A stretch of DNA of 31,276 nucleotides from positions 1 through 31,276 of the forward strand of contig JAQGDQ010002449.1 in NCBI GenBank assembly GCA_030141605.1, written 5' to 3'. The notes beneath the pieces were generated by a model. That model had not been told where the DNA came from. It made no database searches and was given only the letters and a program-made list of their open reading frames with translations. Source of the stretch: Tubiluchus corallicola (Eukaryota > Priapulida > Priapulimorpha > Priapulimorphida > Tubiluchidae). Each line of letters starts with the position of its first letter. The stretch's first letter is position 1. Made by a program: the position numbers and the translations under genes. Below are positions 1 to 11,877 of the stretch, in pieces.

Positions 1-540
1 GCCTTTTTTCGTCAGCTCATGTACATTTTCCAAGATTGTTGGCAAAATATGTTCCATCTCCCCCACAAATAGCGCATCAAAAAATGGCGCAATTGGAGCC
101 AGATTGTGAGTACATGTGCCCCCCGCTATAATTATGGGGTCATTGCTGTCTCTATTTGCGCTTCTCAATGGTATTTCAGACTGTTCAAGCATACCTAAGG
201 CAGTGCTAAAGCCGAGTTCATAAGAAAATCTAAAGCCTATCATATGAAACTCTTTCAGCCTCGTACCAGTTTCAAGGCTGCAGAACACGTCCTTCCCAAG
301 TATCTCGACAGCGTCCGGCATGGGGGCAAAAAATCTTTCACAATATATGTTTGTCGAGGCGTTCAATCTTTCATAAAGCATTTTGTAGCCGATGCTGCTC
401 ATCCCCACCTCATAAGCATCGCTGAAAGCTAAGCAAAATCTGTACATATCGTCAGGCGACTTTACAAAAGAATTAATCTCGCCGCCAAGATACCTCAACG
501 GCTTTGCCACAGAGAGCAATCTGTTGTCATCAACATTCAT
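1..540 (-). CDS. B12-binding radical SAM protein, N-terminal part (TIGR03960-like), truncated by window edge
   Basis: The minus strand is open from an ATG at 538-540 to the window edge, giving 180 codons with no stop. The start reads MNVDDNRLLSVAKPLRYLGG and is followed by LAFSDAYEVGMSSIGYKMLY and MIGFRFSYELGFSTALGMLE. This matches my memory of the N-terminal B12-binding half of the TIGR03960 family of radical SAM proteins, which often lie just downstream of rodA. The CxxxCxxC cluster motif would be outside the window, so the radical SAM assignment rests on family resemblance alone. The start lies 5 bases after the rodA stop, so it is probably the last visible gene of the mre operon. Its substrate is unknown. 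Confidence 0.72.
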   Translation of the reverse strand, partial: MNVDDNRLLSVAKPLRYLGGEINSFVKSPDDMYRFCLAFSDAYEVGMSSIGYKMLYERLNASTNIYCERFFAPMPDAVEILGKDVFCSLETGTRLKEFHMIGFRFSYELGFSTALGMLEQSEIPLRSANRDSNDPIIIAGGTCTHNLAPIAPFFDALFVGEMEHILPTILENVHELTKKG

Positions 541-545
541 TACCT

Positions 546-1790
546 TTACTCATCTCCAAGTTTTAATCTTCTAACATGTATGGAGTTTAGGATACCCAGC
601 ATGGTCATAAAAGCAAGGAGTGACGAACCCCCATAGCTTACAAACGGCATGGGTATCCCCACAACGGGCATCATGCCCAACGACATTCCCAAGTTGACAA
701 AGAACTGAAACAGTACAAAGGAACAGACGGAATAGCAGATAAATTTAGGCACAGGCTCCTTAACCTTCAATGACAGCACCACTATGCGAAATAACAGCAC
801 AACAAAGAGAGTGATAACAAGCAAAGCCCCTACAAAGCCAAACTCTTCACATATCACCGTAAATATAAAGTCTGTATGCTGTTCCGGCACAAAATTTAGG
901 TGAGCCTGTTTCCCTTTTAGAAATCCGGAGCCGTAAAGCCCCCCAGAACCTATGGCAACTTTAGCTTGAATCACCTGATACCCCTTTCCGAGAGGATCCT
1001 TCTCAGGATTTATCATAATGATCACCCTATCTCTCTGATAAGGCTTCAGCCAAAGGAGGAACATCGGGAAACGCTGGATTTCATCCTCAATTTTCTGATT
1101 GTTTAGAGGAGCGCTATCCTTGCTAAAAGGGATGAATGCTAGGGACAATGTGGTGTGGACAGTGTCATCTGCAACCTCTTTCTTTATGCTGACGGGAAAA
1201 AGCACAATGACAAGGACAAATACAAATATGATCCAAGAATACCGAGACACCCCAGCCATCACCAAAACCATACCCCATACTCCCAAAAAACTTAAAGCGG
1301 TGCCAAGATCCGGCTGCTTGAATATGAGCACAAATGGAAGCAGCAACACAAGAAAATATTTGCTGATGGTAAAAAGGCTCAAGGTGCCCCCTTCATAACT
1401 CCTAAACAACCAACCCAGCGTCAGCACCCATATTACCTTAAATATCTCCGATGGCTGGACATTGAAGAAACCGACAGATATCCACCTCTCAGTATCTCCG
1501 TCAGAAGCCCTAAGAATAGAGTAAAGCAACACCATACAGCCCAGAACGTAAATTACAGGCAACAGCCTGACGATGAGCCTATAGTCAATCACGGTCATGA
1601 TAATGTACGCCAATAAGCCTAGGAAATACCATTTGATCTGTTTCAAGTAATAGTCGTTCCTAACGGTCTCAATGGAAGGATCATATGCAGAGCTATAAAT
1701 GCCTATAATCCCGTACAACGTGAGCAATGACGCAGCCATTAAGAGAAATATATCTATATAAGCGAAATACTCTTTAATCCTTCTCAACAT
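546..1790 (-). CDS. rodA: Rod shape-determining protein RodA (SEDS peptidoglycan glycosyltransferase)
   Basis: A 414-residue polytopic membrane protein of the SEDS family. RodA polymerises lipid II into glycan strands in the inner membrane during side-wall growth and works with PBP2. The sequence shows about ten hydrophobic segments, the conserved stretch STAFS-type region GSGGLYGSGF in the large periplasmic loop with HTDFIFTVICEEFGFVGALL, and the C-terminal signature PMPFVSYGGSSLLA. Length is slightly above the usual 370-400 because the periplasmic loop is extended around residues 200-250. The ATG at 1788-1790 overlaps the repaired end of the upstream mrdA gene (1774) by 17 bases, which suggests translational coupling. 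The cognate transpeptidase immediately upstream supports RodA rather than FtsW. Confidence 0.95.
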   Translation of the reverse strand: MLRRIKEYFAYIDIFLLMAASLLTLYGIIGIYSSAYDPSIETVRNDYYLKQIKWYFLGLLAYIIMTVIDYRLIVRLLPVIYVLGCMVLLYSILRASDGDTERWISVGFFNVQPSEIFKVIWVLTLGWLFRSYEGGTLSLFTISKYFLVLLLPFVLIFKQPDLGTALSFLGVWGMVLVMAGVSRYSWIIFVFVLVIVLFPVSIKKEVADDTVHTTLSLAFIPFSKDSAPLNNQKIEDEIQRFPMFLLWLKPYQRDRVIIMINPEKDPLGKGYQVIQAKVAIGSGGLYGSGFLKGKQAHLNFVPEQHTDFIFTVICEEFGFVGALLVITLFVVLLFRIVVLSLKVKEPVPKFICYSVCSFVLFQFFVNLGMSLGMMPVVGIPMPFVSYGGSSLLAFMTMLGILNSIHVRRLKLGDE

Positions 1791-3614
1791 GGCCCATCTC
1801 TATCATTTTGTTGATCATATGTCCCGCAATTGGAGCAGCAGTGGCACTTCCCGAGCCACCATGCTCTACAATAACGAGGACTACATACTTTGGCTCATCA
1901 AGCGGGAGAATCGCTGCAAACCATGCGTGATCTCTATATTTTCCGGTATTTCATCATCTTCCATACCTTCCGTTACCTTTAGGCTAACTACCTGGGCGGT
2001 ACCGGTCTTGCCGCCAACGACAACACCATCGACCATCCTGCCCAAAACCCTGGCGGTACCCTTTTTGCCGTATACTGCCCGACTAATTCCCTGCTTCACT
2101 ATCTCAATATTGGCCTCATCCGCCTCAATGGTCCTCTTTAGAACAGTGGGCAAAACCTCCACAGTGCCATTGTCGGCATATGAAATAGAATGAACAACCC
2201 TCGGCTCATATATGTAGCCACCATTGAAGATACCCGCAATAGAGACGGCAAGCTGCAGCGGAGTAATCGACACATATCCTTGACCTATGGAGACTATCAC
2301 GGTCTCCCCGGGATACCACTCATGCCCGTAAATCTTTCTCTTCCAGTCCACTCCGGGAAAGATACCATCCTTTTCACCGGGCAAATCAACTCCTGTCGCC
2401 TCCCCAAGACCATAAAGCCTTGCATAGCTCCCTATTTTATCTATTCCGAGGGCCAAACCAAGATTGTAAAAAAATACATCACAAGATTCCGCAATAGCAT
2501 CAACCACCGCAATGTTGCCGTGTCCTCTCCTGTTCCAACACCTATATTCAAACCTGTTCAATTTGAGCATACCATTACATAAATAGGTCGTACTTTCGTT
2601 GATAACCTTTTCTTCCAAACCACCCAAGGCCATCAGCGGCTTAAATACGGAGCCCGGTGGATATATCTCCTCAATAGTCCTATCGAGCAGAGGTTTGTTT
2701 GCGTCTCTTCTCAACACTCTCCAGTCCTTTTCCCGAATAAACGGAGTGAACATGTTGAGATCGTACGTAGGAGCAGAATAGGAGGTTAGCAGTGAGTTAG
2801 AATCGATATCCATCACTATGACGGCGCCTTTCTTGCCCTCCATAAGCTCATGGGCATGAGTCTGAAGGTCAGAATCCACAGTTAGAATAATGCTGTTTCC
2901 CTGCCGGGCTTCCTCTTCGTAAAGTATCCCCAAGATACGGCCGGCGCTGTCCACCTCCACCCGTTTGGCGCCTTTTTTCCCCCTCAACACATGCTCGTAC
3001 TGCCTTTCTACTCCCTTCTTTCCCACCATGTCGCCCGAGTTGTATTCCTCAAACTGACCAGAACGCAACTCCTCATCCGCAATCTCCCTGACATAGCCCA
3101 ATATGTTGCTCATGGCTCTATTCTCTACATAAGTTCTGACAGACTCGTAGCGGATCTCCATCCCTACGTAATCTTCTGAATTTTCAGAAAAGTAAGACAT
3201 CTGCTCAAAACTCAAACCCCTTGCCACCACTATATACTCGTGAAAATGGGATGAACGCATCCGCTTTTTTACCTTTTTTATATCTATCGGAAGGACATTG
3301 TTTATGTCAAGAAGGAGCTTATCCAGATCTTTGACATTCTCACGAACTATGACGAGTTCAAAGCTGGGGGTATTCTTGACTATTATCTTTCCGTTTCTGT
3401 CAAGTATGAAACCCCTATCACCTACGGTCTCGACAATCCGCAAACGAACACTATCCGCCCTCGATTTGTAATACTCAAAAGAGATTATCTGAAGATAAAT
3501 AAGACGCAAAACAAGTATAGAGCTTAAGATAAGTATAAAGATAGCATATCTGAAGGTACGTTTCTTTAAATGCGTAAGTACTTCATCTTTTAGGGGATAG
3601 AATCGCAACCGCAA
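1774..3614 (-). CDS. mrdA: Penicillin-binding protein 2 (elongasome transpeptidase), one-base frameshift near the 3' end
   Basis: PBP2 cross-links peptidoglycan in the elongasome. Residues about 20-45 form the membrane anchor. The pedestal follows, then the transpeptidase domain with S322-V-F-K325 (nucleophile motif), S377-C-D379 and K536-T-G538. The frame as written stops at 1881. The expected C-terminus (RDHAWFAAILPLDEPKYVVL, then EHGGSGSATAAPIAG) continues in another frame down to a TAA at 1774-1776. One base missing from the T run at 1939-1942 (plus strand) restores it, and the span of 1841 bases is then one short of a whole number of codons. I read this as a sequence error, although a true frameshift cannot be excluded. 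The gene overlaps mreD by 32 bases. Confidence 0.9.
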
Positions 3615-4039
3615 CCTCCTTCAGGACAAATATAAACAACAAAAGTGCCATGTCAAAGAAAACCCTCTGAACGACATTTATAAGGAATGACAAGCCGGTA
3701 TAGTTGTGCAGCCAAAAATTGTAAGAGACATATATACTCAAAATGAGCAAAAACAGTACAAGTCTGTAGAAATACTTCTCATAGTCCGATATGGAGCTGG
3801 CAATGATTTTCATATAAGAAAAAAGAGCAAATAGAAAAAAACCGACACCCAAGACATTTCCCACTTCAAAATCAGAAAAAAGACCAAAAATCAGAGAAAA
3901 GCTTATAAAATTTTCTTCATTGATATACGGCAAAGTTAATAAAAAAACGATCATGGTAAGGTCAAATCTACCCAATAGACCACCGTAATGCGTGCCTACT
4001 ACGTAGCATAAAGAGATTATCAAAAACGATATGAACTGT

Positions 4040-5865
<1,826 letters not shown>

Positions 5866-5891
5866 CTAAGACCTCCAGAAAAGCAACACCA

Positions 5892-5920
5892 TATATAACA
5901 AATTATTGTACAGCATTCAA
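5892..5920 (-). promoter_or_regulatory. Putative sigma-70 promoter for the mre operon
   Basis: Minus-strand TTGAAT (5915-5920) and TATATA (5892-5897) are separated by 17 bases, about 26 bases upstream of the mreB start and its GGAGGT. The match is moderate (four of six at each box). A TACAAT lies inside the spacer and could be an alternative -10 element. Confidence 0.42.
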
Positions 5921-6033
5921 GGTTTTTTGCTCTACAATTCAGCACACTTCAGGCGTGAGGTGGCAAAATAACATTGTCTATGAACAAAAAGGAGTAAAAG
6001 TAGTACTGACTGAAAATTTATGGAGTTTAACAA

Positions 6034-7494
6034 ATGAATGAGCACCGCTGGAAAAGTTGAATAAATTGCAGGAGATGGGAATTGACCCTTATGAGGAGAT
6101 TTCTTAGCAAAGTACCCAATCTCCAGCATCGTAGACAAATATAAAGATGCACCGGCGCCCGACCTGGAAGGTATCTCTACGGTATTTAGCATTGGCGGCA
6201 GGATTGTTGCTGCGAGAAGTTTCGGCAAAGCAGCTTTCATCAGCCTCAAAGATAGAACTGACACCATTCAGGTGTACATCAAGAAGAGCGACATACCGGA
6301 AGAACAGTTCAATATTTTCAAGCTGACCGATGTCGGTGACTTTGTGCATGTCACCGGTACATTATTTAGGACAAAGACTGACGAGTTGACACTGTATGCA
6401 AAGACGTTCTCCATCCTGACAAAAACCTTATCAGACCTGCCGGAAAAATGGCACGGATTGAAGGATGTAGAGAGTAGATTTAGAAAAAGATACGTTGACC
6501 TTCTTGTAAATGAAGACGTCAAGGACACCTTTAAGAAGAGGTTTGCGATAATATCAAAGGTGAGAGACTACTTCACAAATGAAGGGTTTTATGAAGTGGA
6601 AACACCGATGATGCAATCTGTGGCAGGAGGAGCTGCTGCAAAGCCGTTCGTCACACACCACAACGCTCTTGGGCTGGATCTGTTTTTGCGAATTGCTCCG
6701 GAGCTATATCTGAAGAGGCTTGTTGTTGGAGGTTTTGAGAGAGTTTTTGAGATCAATAGAAACTTCAGAAATGAAGGAATATCCACAAAGCATAATCCGG
6801 AATTTACAATGTTGGAATTCTATATGGCGTATGCAGACTATCACACGCTCATGAGCATGATAGAAGAGATGACAAAAGCCGTCTCGGAGAGCGTTTTGGG
6901 CACAAAAGTGATACAGTTTGGGGCTCACTCCATAGATCTGGATGAAGAATGGCAAACATTGACCATAAAGGACGCTATCCTAAAATATTCTGAAGTGAAT
7001 GCCCAAGACTTAAGTTCGTATGACACAATAAGCAAAGCGGCAGAAAGACACAATATCTCTGTGGATAAAAAATGGGGATACGGGAAGATCCTTCTGGAGA
7101 TTTTTGAAAACCTTGTCGAGCACAAGCTGATAACGCCAACATTTATCACAGAATATCCAAAAGAGGTCTCACCACTTGCAAAGTCAAAACCGAACGACCC
7201 CGAAACCACAGAGCGGTTTGAACTGTTTGTCTGCGGGATGGAGGTTGCCAACGGTTTCAATGAGTTGAGGGATCCCATCGACCAATCTGAAAGATTTAAA
7301 AAACAGGCGGAAGACAAGCTAGCCGGCGATGACGAGGCTTGCGATGTTGATGACGACTTTATAAGCGCTCTCGAATATGGACTGCCCCCCACAGCCGGTG
7401 CAGGTATCGGTATTGACAGGTTGGTTATGCTGCTGACAAATAATGATTCTATAAGGGATGTGATACTGTTTCCCCAGTTGAAGCCAAAACCTGA
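6034..7494 (+). CDS. lysS: Lysyl-tRNA synthetase, class II, with three one-base frameshifts
   Basis: Charges tRNA-Lys. Class II core motifs are clear: [13 protein letters not shown] with [17 protein letters not shown] (motif 2) and [13 protein letters not shown] (motif 3). The OB-fold anticodon domain is [20 protein letters not shown]. The longest intact frame begins at 6272, mid-protein. Upstream, [22 protein letters not shown] and [15 protein letters not shown] are readable in two other frames, with a base missing near 6048 (CGCTGG) and near 6093 (TATGAGG). The ATG at 6034 follows GGAG by about 10 bases. At the 3' end, FPQLKPK is where the family normally stops. One extra A in the run at 7486-7489 would end the protein at TGA 7492-7494. 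That gives 488 codons, the usual size. The uncorrected frame instead runs to 7648 across the recO tail. Confidence 0.9.
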
Positions 7495-7524
7495 AGGGAG
7501 GATACTCACAAAGTTTAACCCGCT

Positions 7525-7542
7525 TTTAACCAAACGGTTAAA
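7525..7542. terminator. Hairpin between convergent lysS and recO
   Basis: TTTAACC (7525-7531) and GGTTAAA (7536-7542) are perfect complements around an AAAC loop. The hairpin lies between the probable lysS stop (7494) and the recO stop (7547). GTTTAACC at 7513-7520 offers a competing left arm. There is no clear T tract on either side, so function as a bidirectional terminator is inferred from position. Confidence 0.4.
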
Positions 7543-7546
7543 CAAG

Positions 7547-8251
7547 CTACAACGATTGAAACATCTGAAAGCTCTTGATAGTTCGGCCCGAGTGCTGTGC
7601 GACGTATCTGCACAGCACATTGAGCATGTCCATCTCGTCACTTGCTGAGAAGTCAGTACTCTTAAACAGCTCTTTATTCGAAAATGTCTTCATGAGAAAC
7701 ACGACGTTTTTCTTCATGAAGATATTTTTATCCTTTTCAGTTTTGAAGCATTCGACGCAAACTATATTGCTGTTCGTGAGGTGGTATTCTTCGAATATGC
7801 ACCCGCACTTAGTGCAAGCTGACATATCAAACATAATTCCGCTATTTTGCAACATCGTGTATATACCGAACAGAAGGACCTTTTCCGGTCTGCCACTTGT
7901 GTATGAACATATAATTTTCCACAAAGCAAGATCAACGTCCAACTCTCCATAAAGGCTATCAAGTATTTCAAACATTATATAAAGACGCAAAAATATCGCA
8001 GAGTTATCCACATAGGGGGAGTATTCAGCTGATGCGTTAAAATCGTAGTATTTATTTAGGTCGGTATTCTCTCGTATCAGGAAGTTGAGAGAGCCGGGGA
8101 CGAACTGCTGTATGGAGCTGCTCTTGTTGTAAGCCTTATTGACAAACAGCTTCACCTTACCCAAATCCTTTGTAAAAGCCTGACATATGGCAGCTCGATC
8201 TGAGTATTTGCTCACCTTATAGATGACAGCATCGGTGATCACCCTCTTCAT
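7547..8251 (-). CDS. recO: DNA repair protein RecO
   Basis: RecO anneals SSB-coated single strands and loads RecA with RecR in recombinational repair. The 234-residue protein has the N-terminal OB-fold ([20 protein letters not shown], then [16 protein letters not shown]), a helical C-terminal domain and a zinc finger with C146-x2-C149 and C165-x2-C168, found in many but not all RecO proteins. Length fits the family. The ATG overlaps the mgtE stop (ATGA), so it is the last gene of the 7.5-16.9 kb operon. The stop abuts the hairpin shared with lysS. Confidence 0.9.
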   Translation of the reverse strand: MKRVITDAVIYKVSKYSDRAAICQAFTKDLGKVKLFVNKAYNKSSSIQQFVPGSLNFLIRENTDLNKYYDFNASAEYSPYVDNSAIFLRLYIMFEILDSLYGELDVDLALWKIICSYTSGRPEKVLLFGIYTMLQNSGIMFDMSACTKCGCIFEEYHLTNSNIVCVECFKTEKDKNIFMKKNVVFLMKTFSNKELFKSTDFSASDEMDMLNVLCRYVAQHSGRTIKSFQMFQSL

Positions 8252-9603
8252 CAGCTAAAGAAGCTCATCATAAGGATAGCAATGGTAAAGTATATTACAA
8301 GACCACTGATATCTATAATCATGAGTATAAAGGGCACAGATGCAACAGCAGGATCAAATTTGAGTTTTATTAAAGCAGCCGGTACGAGCGCGCCAATAAG
8401 CGTGGAAAAGATAGTAACGGCAAACAGAGAAACCCCGGCAATGATGCCAAAAAATGGTTGTCCCCAAAGGCTTGTGACAGCACTGGTGATAATTCCGCTA
8501 ACGAGCCCCATCACAACACCAACCCGCACCTCTCTCAATATCACCTTGGGAATGTGGCTGACATCAATAGCGCCGGATGCTATCCCCCTTATTATGATGG
8601 TAGCAGACTGGCTGCCTACATTGCCCCCCATGGCCATAACAACCGGAATCAAGGTCATTAACATCAAAAAGTTTGTCACATGCCCTTCAAAAAAATTTAT
8701 AAGAAGACCTGCAAAAAAAGAACCGACAAAGGTCACGGAAAGCCATTGCATCCTTATCCTGGCAATCCGAATGGGGCTGTCAGATAGGCGTTCATTGTCG
8801 CTTGTCCCCGCCAGTTTGTAAAAATCCTCCGTAGCTTCAGCCCTTATGATGTCAATAATATCGTCAACGGTAATGACACCAACAAGCACGCCCTCATTAT
8901 TTACAACCGGCACCGCCACAAAATCATACTTCTCCACAACTTTTGCCACATCTTCCTGATCCACGTCCGTACCAACACTTATAACATCGGTAGTCATGAT
9001 CTCTTTAAGCTTTTTCAGTGGGGGGTTGGTGATCAGTTGGCGCAAAGAGAGTACTCCGGTAATCCGTCCTACTGTATCAACAACATAAAGATAATAAACC
9101 ATCTCAATATTCTGTGCTTGATGAATGAGCTTTGTGGCGTTCTTCACCGTTATATCTTCATTTATGGTAAAAACGTCCCTATTCATCACCGCCCCTGCGG
9201 TATTTTCCTTGTAATTCAGCTGCTCTACCACAGAGCTCAATTCGGGGTGGTCAAAATGTTGGAGTATAGAACCCACAACGGTGTCCTTCAGCATGTGCAC
9301 AATATTTGTTATATCATCACTTGCCATCTCCCTAAATATGACGGCAGCTTCAGAAGGGGGCATAGCTTCTATGAAGTTTATTATATCGGAGTCTTCCAGC
9401 TCCAAAAGGACATCGGCCTTCTTCCCATTTGAGGAAATGGAGCGCCAAAGCTTTTCAGCTTCATCGTCAGAAAGCTTCTTGATCAGTTGTGCTAAATCCG
9501 CGTGATGAATATTTGCACAGTAATCTGCCAAAGCATCAGTCCCGCCATGTTGTAAAATTTTCCGTATTCCTTCGGTCCTTGCGGACTCGTGAGATGATGC
9601 CAT
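8251..9603 (-). CDS. mgtE: Magnesium transporter MgtE
   Basis: A 450-residue Mg2+ channel of the inner membrane, gated by cytoplasmic Mg2+. Domain order is typical: an N-terminal helical superhelix (about 1-125, with LADYCANIHHADLAQLIKKL and IIEAMPPSEAA-like repeats), paired CBS domains (about 130-255, MNRDVFTINEDITVKNATKL and MTTDVISVGTDVDQEDVAKV), a plug helix, and five membrane helices from about 285. The pore signature PVVMAMGGNVGSQSATIIIRG is present. The CBS end motif ITVDDIIDIIRAEATEDFYK leads into the plug. It starts 6 bases after era ends. Confidence 0.96.
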   Translation of the reverse strand: MASSHESARTEGIRKILQHGGTDALADYCANIHHADLAQLIKKLSDDEAEKLWRSISSNGKKADVLLELEDSDIINFIEAMPPSEAAVIFREMASDDITNIVHMLKDTVVGSILQHFDHPELSSVVEQLNYKENTAGAVMNRDVFTINEDITVKNATKLIHQAQNIEMVYYLYVVDTVGRITGVLSLRQLITNPPLKKLKEIMTTDVISVGTDVDQEDVAKVVEKYDFVAVPVVNNEGVLVGVITVDDIIDIIRAEATEDFYKLAGTSDNERLSDSPIRIARIRMQWLSVTFVGSFFAGLLINFFEGHVTNFLMLMTLIPVVMAMGGNVGSQSATIIIRGIASGAIDVSHIPKVILREVRVGVVMGLVSGIITSAVTSLWGQPFFGIIAGVSLFAVTIFSTLIGALVPAALIKLKFDPAVASVPFILMIIDISGLVIYFTIAILMMSFFS

Positions 9604-9609
9604 AATTCT

Positions 9610-10488
9610 TTATAATCCCTGTTTTTGTAGATATTCATCCTTATTTGTCCAATTGCTGCTGACCTTCACCCTTAGATCGAGATAAACTTTTGCACCAAAA
9701 AAACGCTCAATATTTGCCCTTGCAAGCTCCCCTATGCGCTTTATAGTGCTACCATTCTTACCTATGACTATACCCTTTTGGGAGTTTCTATTCACGAGGA
9801 TGCTGGCGCAGATGTGTAGTTTTTCATCTTCCCTATCTTCAATGCTCTCTACCTCCACAAGGGTGTCATAAGGCAACTCCTCGTACAGAAGATGAAACAC
9901 CTGCTCCCGTATCTGCTCTGCAATAAAAAAGCTCTCAGATTGCAACGTAACCTCTTCATCGGGAAAATACTTTCTGCCCTCAGGCAAACAGCTCACCATC
10001 AGCTCAAGCAATTTATCCGTATTAACTCCATTCTTGGCAGAGATCGGCACTATATGATCAAATGAACAATATTTGGACAAATTGTCCGCACATTTGTAGA
10101 CTTTTGACTTTTTCACCGTATCGATCTTGTTGATGGCCAGTACCTTTTTTGCGGGGTTTTCACTCAGCGACTTGCATAGCCGCACAAAGTCATCAGCCAC
10201 ATTTTCAGAACAGGTAGCAACAACACAGATAACATCAGACTCATCAGCACCCGCAAACACCTCGGACAACATCAAACGATTTATCCTCTTTTTGGGCCTA
10301 TGAAAGCCAGGAGTATCTATGAAAACAGCTTGATAACTATCTGTAGTCTTGATGCCCCTTATTCTGTTTCTAGTGGTTTGGGCTTTTTGTGAAACGATGG
10401 CAATCCTCTCCCCGACAAGCGTGTTCAAAAGGGTAGACTTGCCAGCATTGGGCACACCCGCTATTGTTATGTAGCCAAATCTAAACAC
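9610..10488 (-). CDS. era: GTPase Era, 16S rRNA-binding ribosome assembly factor
   Basis: Era binds the 3' end of 16S rRNA and aids 30S maturation. The 292-residue protein has G1 GVPNAGKS (11-18), the G2 region TTRNRIRGI, G3 DTPG (58-61), G4 NKID (120-123) and G5 SAK (150-152). The C-terminal KH domain has GIVIGKNGSTIKRIGELARA and FGAKVYLDLRVKVSSNW. Length and order are standard. The start is 2 bases after the corC-like gene ends. Its neighbours ybeY and phoH are classic era partners in many bacteria and also act in rRNA processing. Confidence 0.98.
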   Translation of the reverse strand: MFRFGYITIAGVPNAGKSTLLNTLVGERIAIVSQKAQTTRNRIRGIKTTDSYQAVFIDTPGFHRPKKRINRLMLSEVFAGADESDVICVVATCSENVADDFVRLCKSLSENPAKKVLAINKIDTVKKSKVYKCADNLSKYCSFDHIVPISAKNGVNTDKLLELMVSCLPEGRKYFPDEEVTLQSESFFIAEQIREQVFHLLYEELPYDTLVEVESIEDREDEKLHICASILVNRNSQKGIVIGKNGSTIKRIGELARANIERFFGAKVYLDLRVKVSSNWTNKDEYLQKQGL

Positions 10489-10490
10489 TA

Positions 10491-11768
10491 TTAACCCTCT
10501 TCCCCTTCGGGCTCGCTAACGCCCGCAACGAACTCCACCCGATCTATAGACCTTTGGCTCATCTCTCTGACTATCAGCTTATGATCGTTAATACTATACT
10601 CGCTTCCTATTTCCGGGATCTCTCCGGCAATCTCAAATATCAACCCTCCGAGGGTCTCGTACTCTACCATTTTATCAGTTTTTTCAATGTAAAACCTCTC
10701 GCAAAAATCATCTATATGCATCCTGGCATCCACAAGATACCTGTCCGGCCCGAGCTCAACAACATCCTCAATGGCGACATCATATTCATCCCAAATCTCG
10801 CCAACGATCTCTTCGAGTATATCCTCCAAAGTAACAATGCCGGAAACGCCCCCGTATTCATCAACCACCACCGCAAGATGCACCTTGTCCTTCCTAAACT
10901 CCCTCAACAGCTGATCAATCTTTTTAGTCTCAGGCACAAACATGGCGTCCCGAAGATTTGAAAATATATTTTCAACAGTTAGATCCTCAAACCCCAACTT
11001 GAGCAGATTTTTATAGTGAAGTATCCCCACAATATTGTCCATCTTGCCTTCATAGACGGGCACTCTGGAAAAATCTATCTTCTTGAGATAATCCATGACC
11101 TCATCCAAAGACATATTCTTGTCCAGCACCGCCATGTCAACCCTTGGCACCATGATGTCCTTAACGTAAAGATCTTTGATATCTATTATGTTATGGATCA
11201 TCTCCTTTTTGTCGTTCTCAATGACACCCTCTTCCTCTCCGACGGTAACCATAAATTCGAGCTCATCTTCCGTTATTTTCGGATTTTTATTTTCAACATC
11301 CCCGCCCATGATCTTGATAAGGATCACCACGACACGGTTTAAAAACCAACTGAATGGATAGAGGACTATATACAGTATTCTGAGAAACTTAATAAAGAAA
11401 AGGGCTAGCTTCTCAGGATGGATCTTTGCAAAAGTCTTCGGTGTAACTTCACCAAAAAGCAATATGAGAAACGTCATTATCCCGGTGGTCAAAGCCACCA
11501 CAGAATGCTCTGTATAATGGGCCACAATCCGCGTCATTAGAACGGAACTCAGTATATTTGTGACGTTATTCCCAATGAGTATGGTATTTAACACCTTGTG
11601 AGGATGCTCCAGCCAAATTACGAGGTGTTTCGCTTTTTCCCCTTTCTCCTCGATGAGGTGCTTTACTTTCAATTCGTTCAGAGAAGTCAATGCCGTTTCA
11701 CTGGAAGAAAAAAAACCTGATAACAGCAGAGAACACAATATAACAAATACGTCGACAACAATATTCAA
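10491..11768 (-). CDS. CNNM/CorC-HlyC family membrane protein (DUF21, CBS pair, CorC domain)
   Basis: A 425-residue protein linked in this family to Mg2+/Co2+ efflux or homeostasis; the substrate here is unknown. Domain order is DUF21 with about four hydrophobic segments (SGFFSSSETALTSLNELKVK and GEVTPKTFAKIHPEKLA), a CBS pair (VKDIMVPRVDMAVLDKNMSL, then FVPETKKIDQLLREFRK with VVDEYGGVSGIVTLEDILEE) and a C-terminal CorC_HlyC domain (GGLIFEIAGEIPEIGSE). I prefer the TTG at 11766-11768, which has GGAG 7 bases upstream and begins directly with the first membrane segment. The frame is open to a TTG at 11828, but the added residues look unlike the family. It lies between ybeY and era. Confidence 0.9.
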   Translation of the reverse strand: MNIVVDVFVILCSLLLSGFFSSSETALTSLNELKVKHLIEEKGEKAKHLVIWLEHPHKVLNTILIGNNVTNILSSVLMTRIVAHYTEHSVVALTTGIMTFLILLFGEVTPKTFAKIHPEKLALFFIKFLRILYIVLYPFSWFLNRVVVILIKIMGGDVENKNPKITEDELEFMVTVGEEEGVIENDKKEMIHNIIDIKDLYVKDIMVPRVDMAVLDKNMSLDEVMDYLKKIDFSRVPVYEGKMDNIVGILHYKNLLKLGFEDLTVENIFSNLRDAMFVPETKKIDQLLREFRKDKVHLAVVVDEYGGVSGIVTLEDILEEIVGEIWDEYDVAIEDVVELGPDRYLVDARMHIDDFCERFYIEKTDKMVEYETLGGLIFEIAGEIPEIGSEYSINDHKLIVREMSQRSIDRVEFVAGVSEPEGEEG

Positions 11769-11848
11769 ACCGTCACTCCATAATAAATCGCTACATAAAT
11801 CACTACTAAACCCGCCCAGTTGCCGCAAGCAGGATCAGACAACCACAT
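11765..11848 (-). CDS. Possible 27-residue membrane peptide upstream of the corC-like gene
   Basis: An ATG at 11846-11848 opens 27 codons ending in a TGA at 11765-11767 that overlaps the proposed TTG start of the next gene. The peptide has a polar head with one cysteine (MWLSDPACGNW) and a hydrophobic segment (AGLVVIYVAIYYGVTV). No good ribosome binding site precedes it. It fills most of the 109-base gap after ybeY in an operon where other gaps are near zero. It may be a coupling leader peptide, a small membrane protein, or chance. Confidence 0.22.
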   Translation of the reverse strand: MWLSDPACGNWAGLVVIYVAIYYGVTV

Positions 11849-11877
11849 TAAAAAGGTACTACGTCCAAAATATTTTA

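Noticed and set aside
1099-1398. Plus-strand open frame inside rodA
   Set aside because: Antisense shadow of a clear membrane protein gene, without a ribosome binding site or known motif. The same applies to other opposite-strand frames within mreB, the DHH fusion, sulP and dctM.
5932-6267. Minus-strand open frame upstream of mreB
   Set aside because: It lies antisense to the frameshifted 5' part of lysS, whose plus-strand protein is recognisable in pieces.
7495-7648. Extension of lysS through the recO tail (about 50 extra residues)
   Set aside because: The family ends shortly after the FPQL-K-P motif. The extension is the antisense of recO, and a one-base change gives a stop at 7492-7494 with a hairpin after it.
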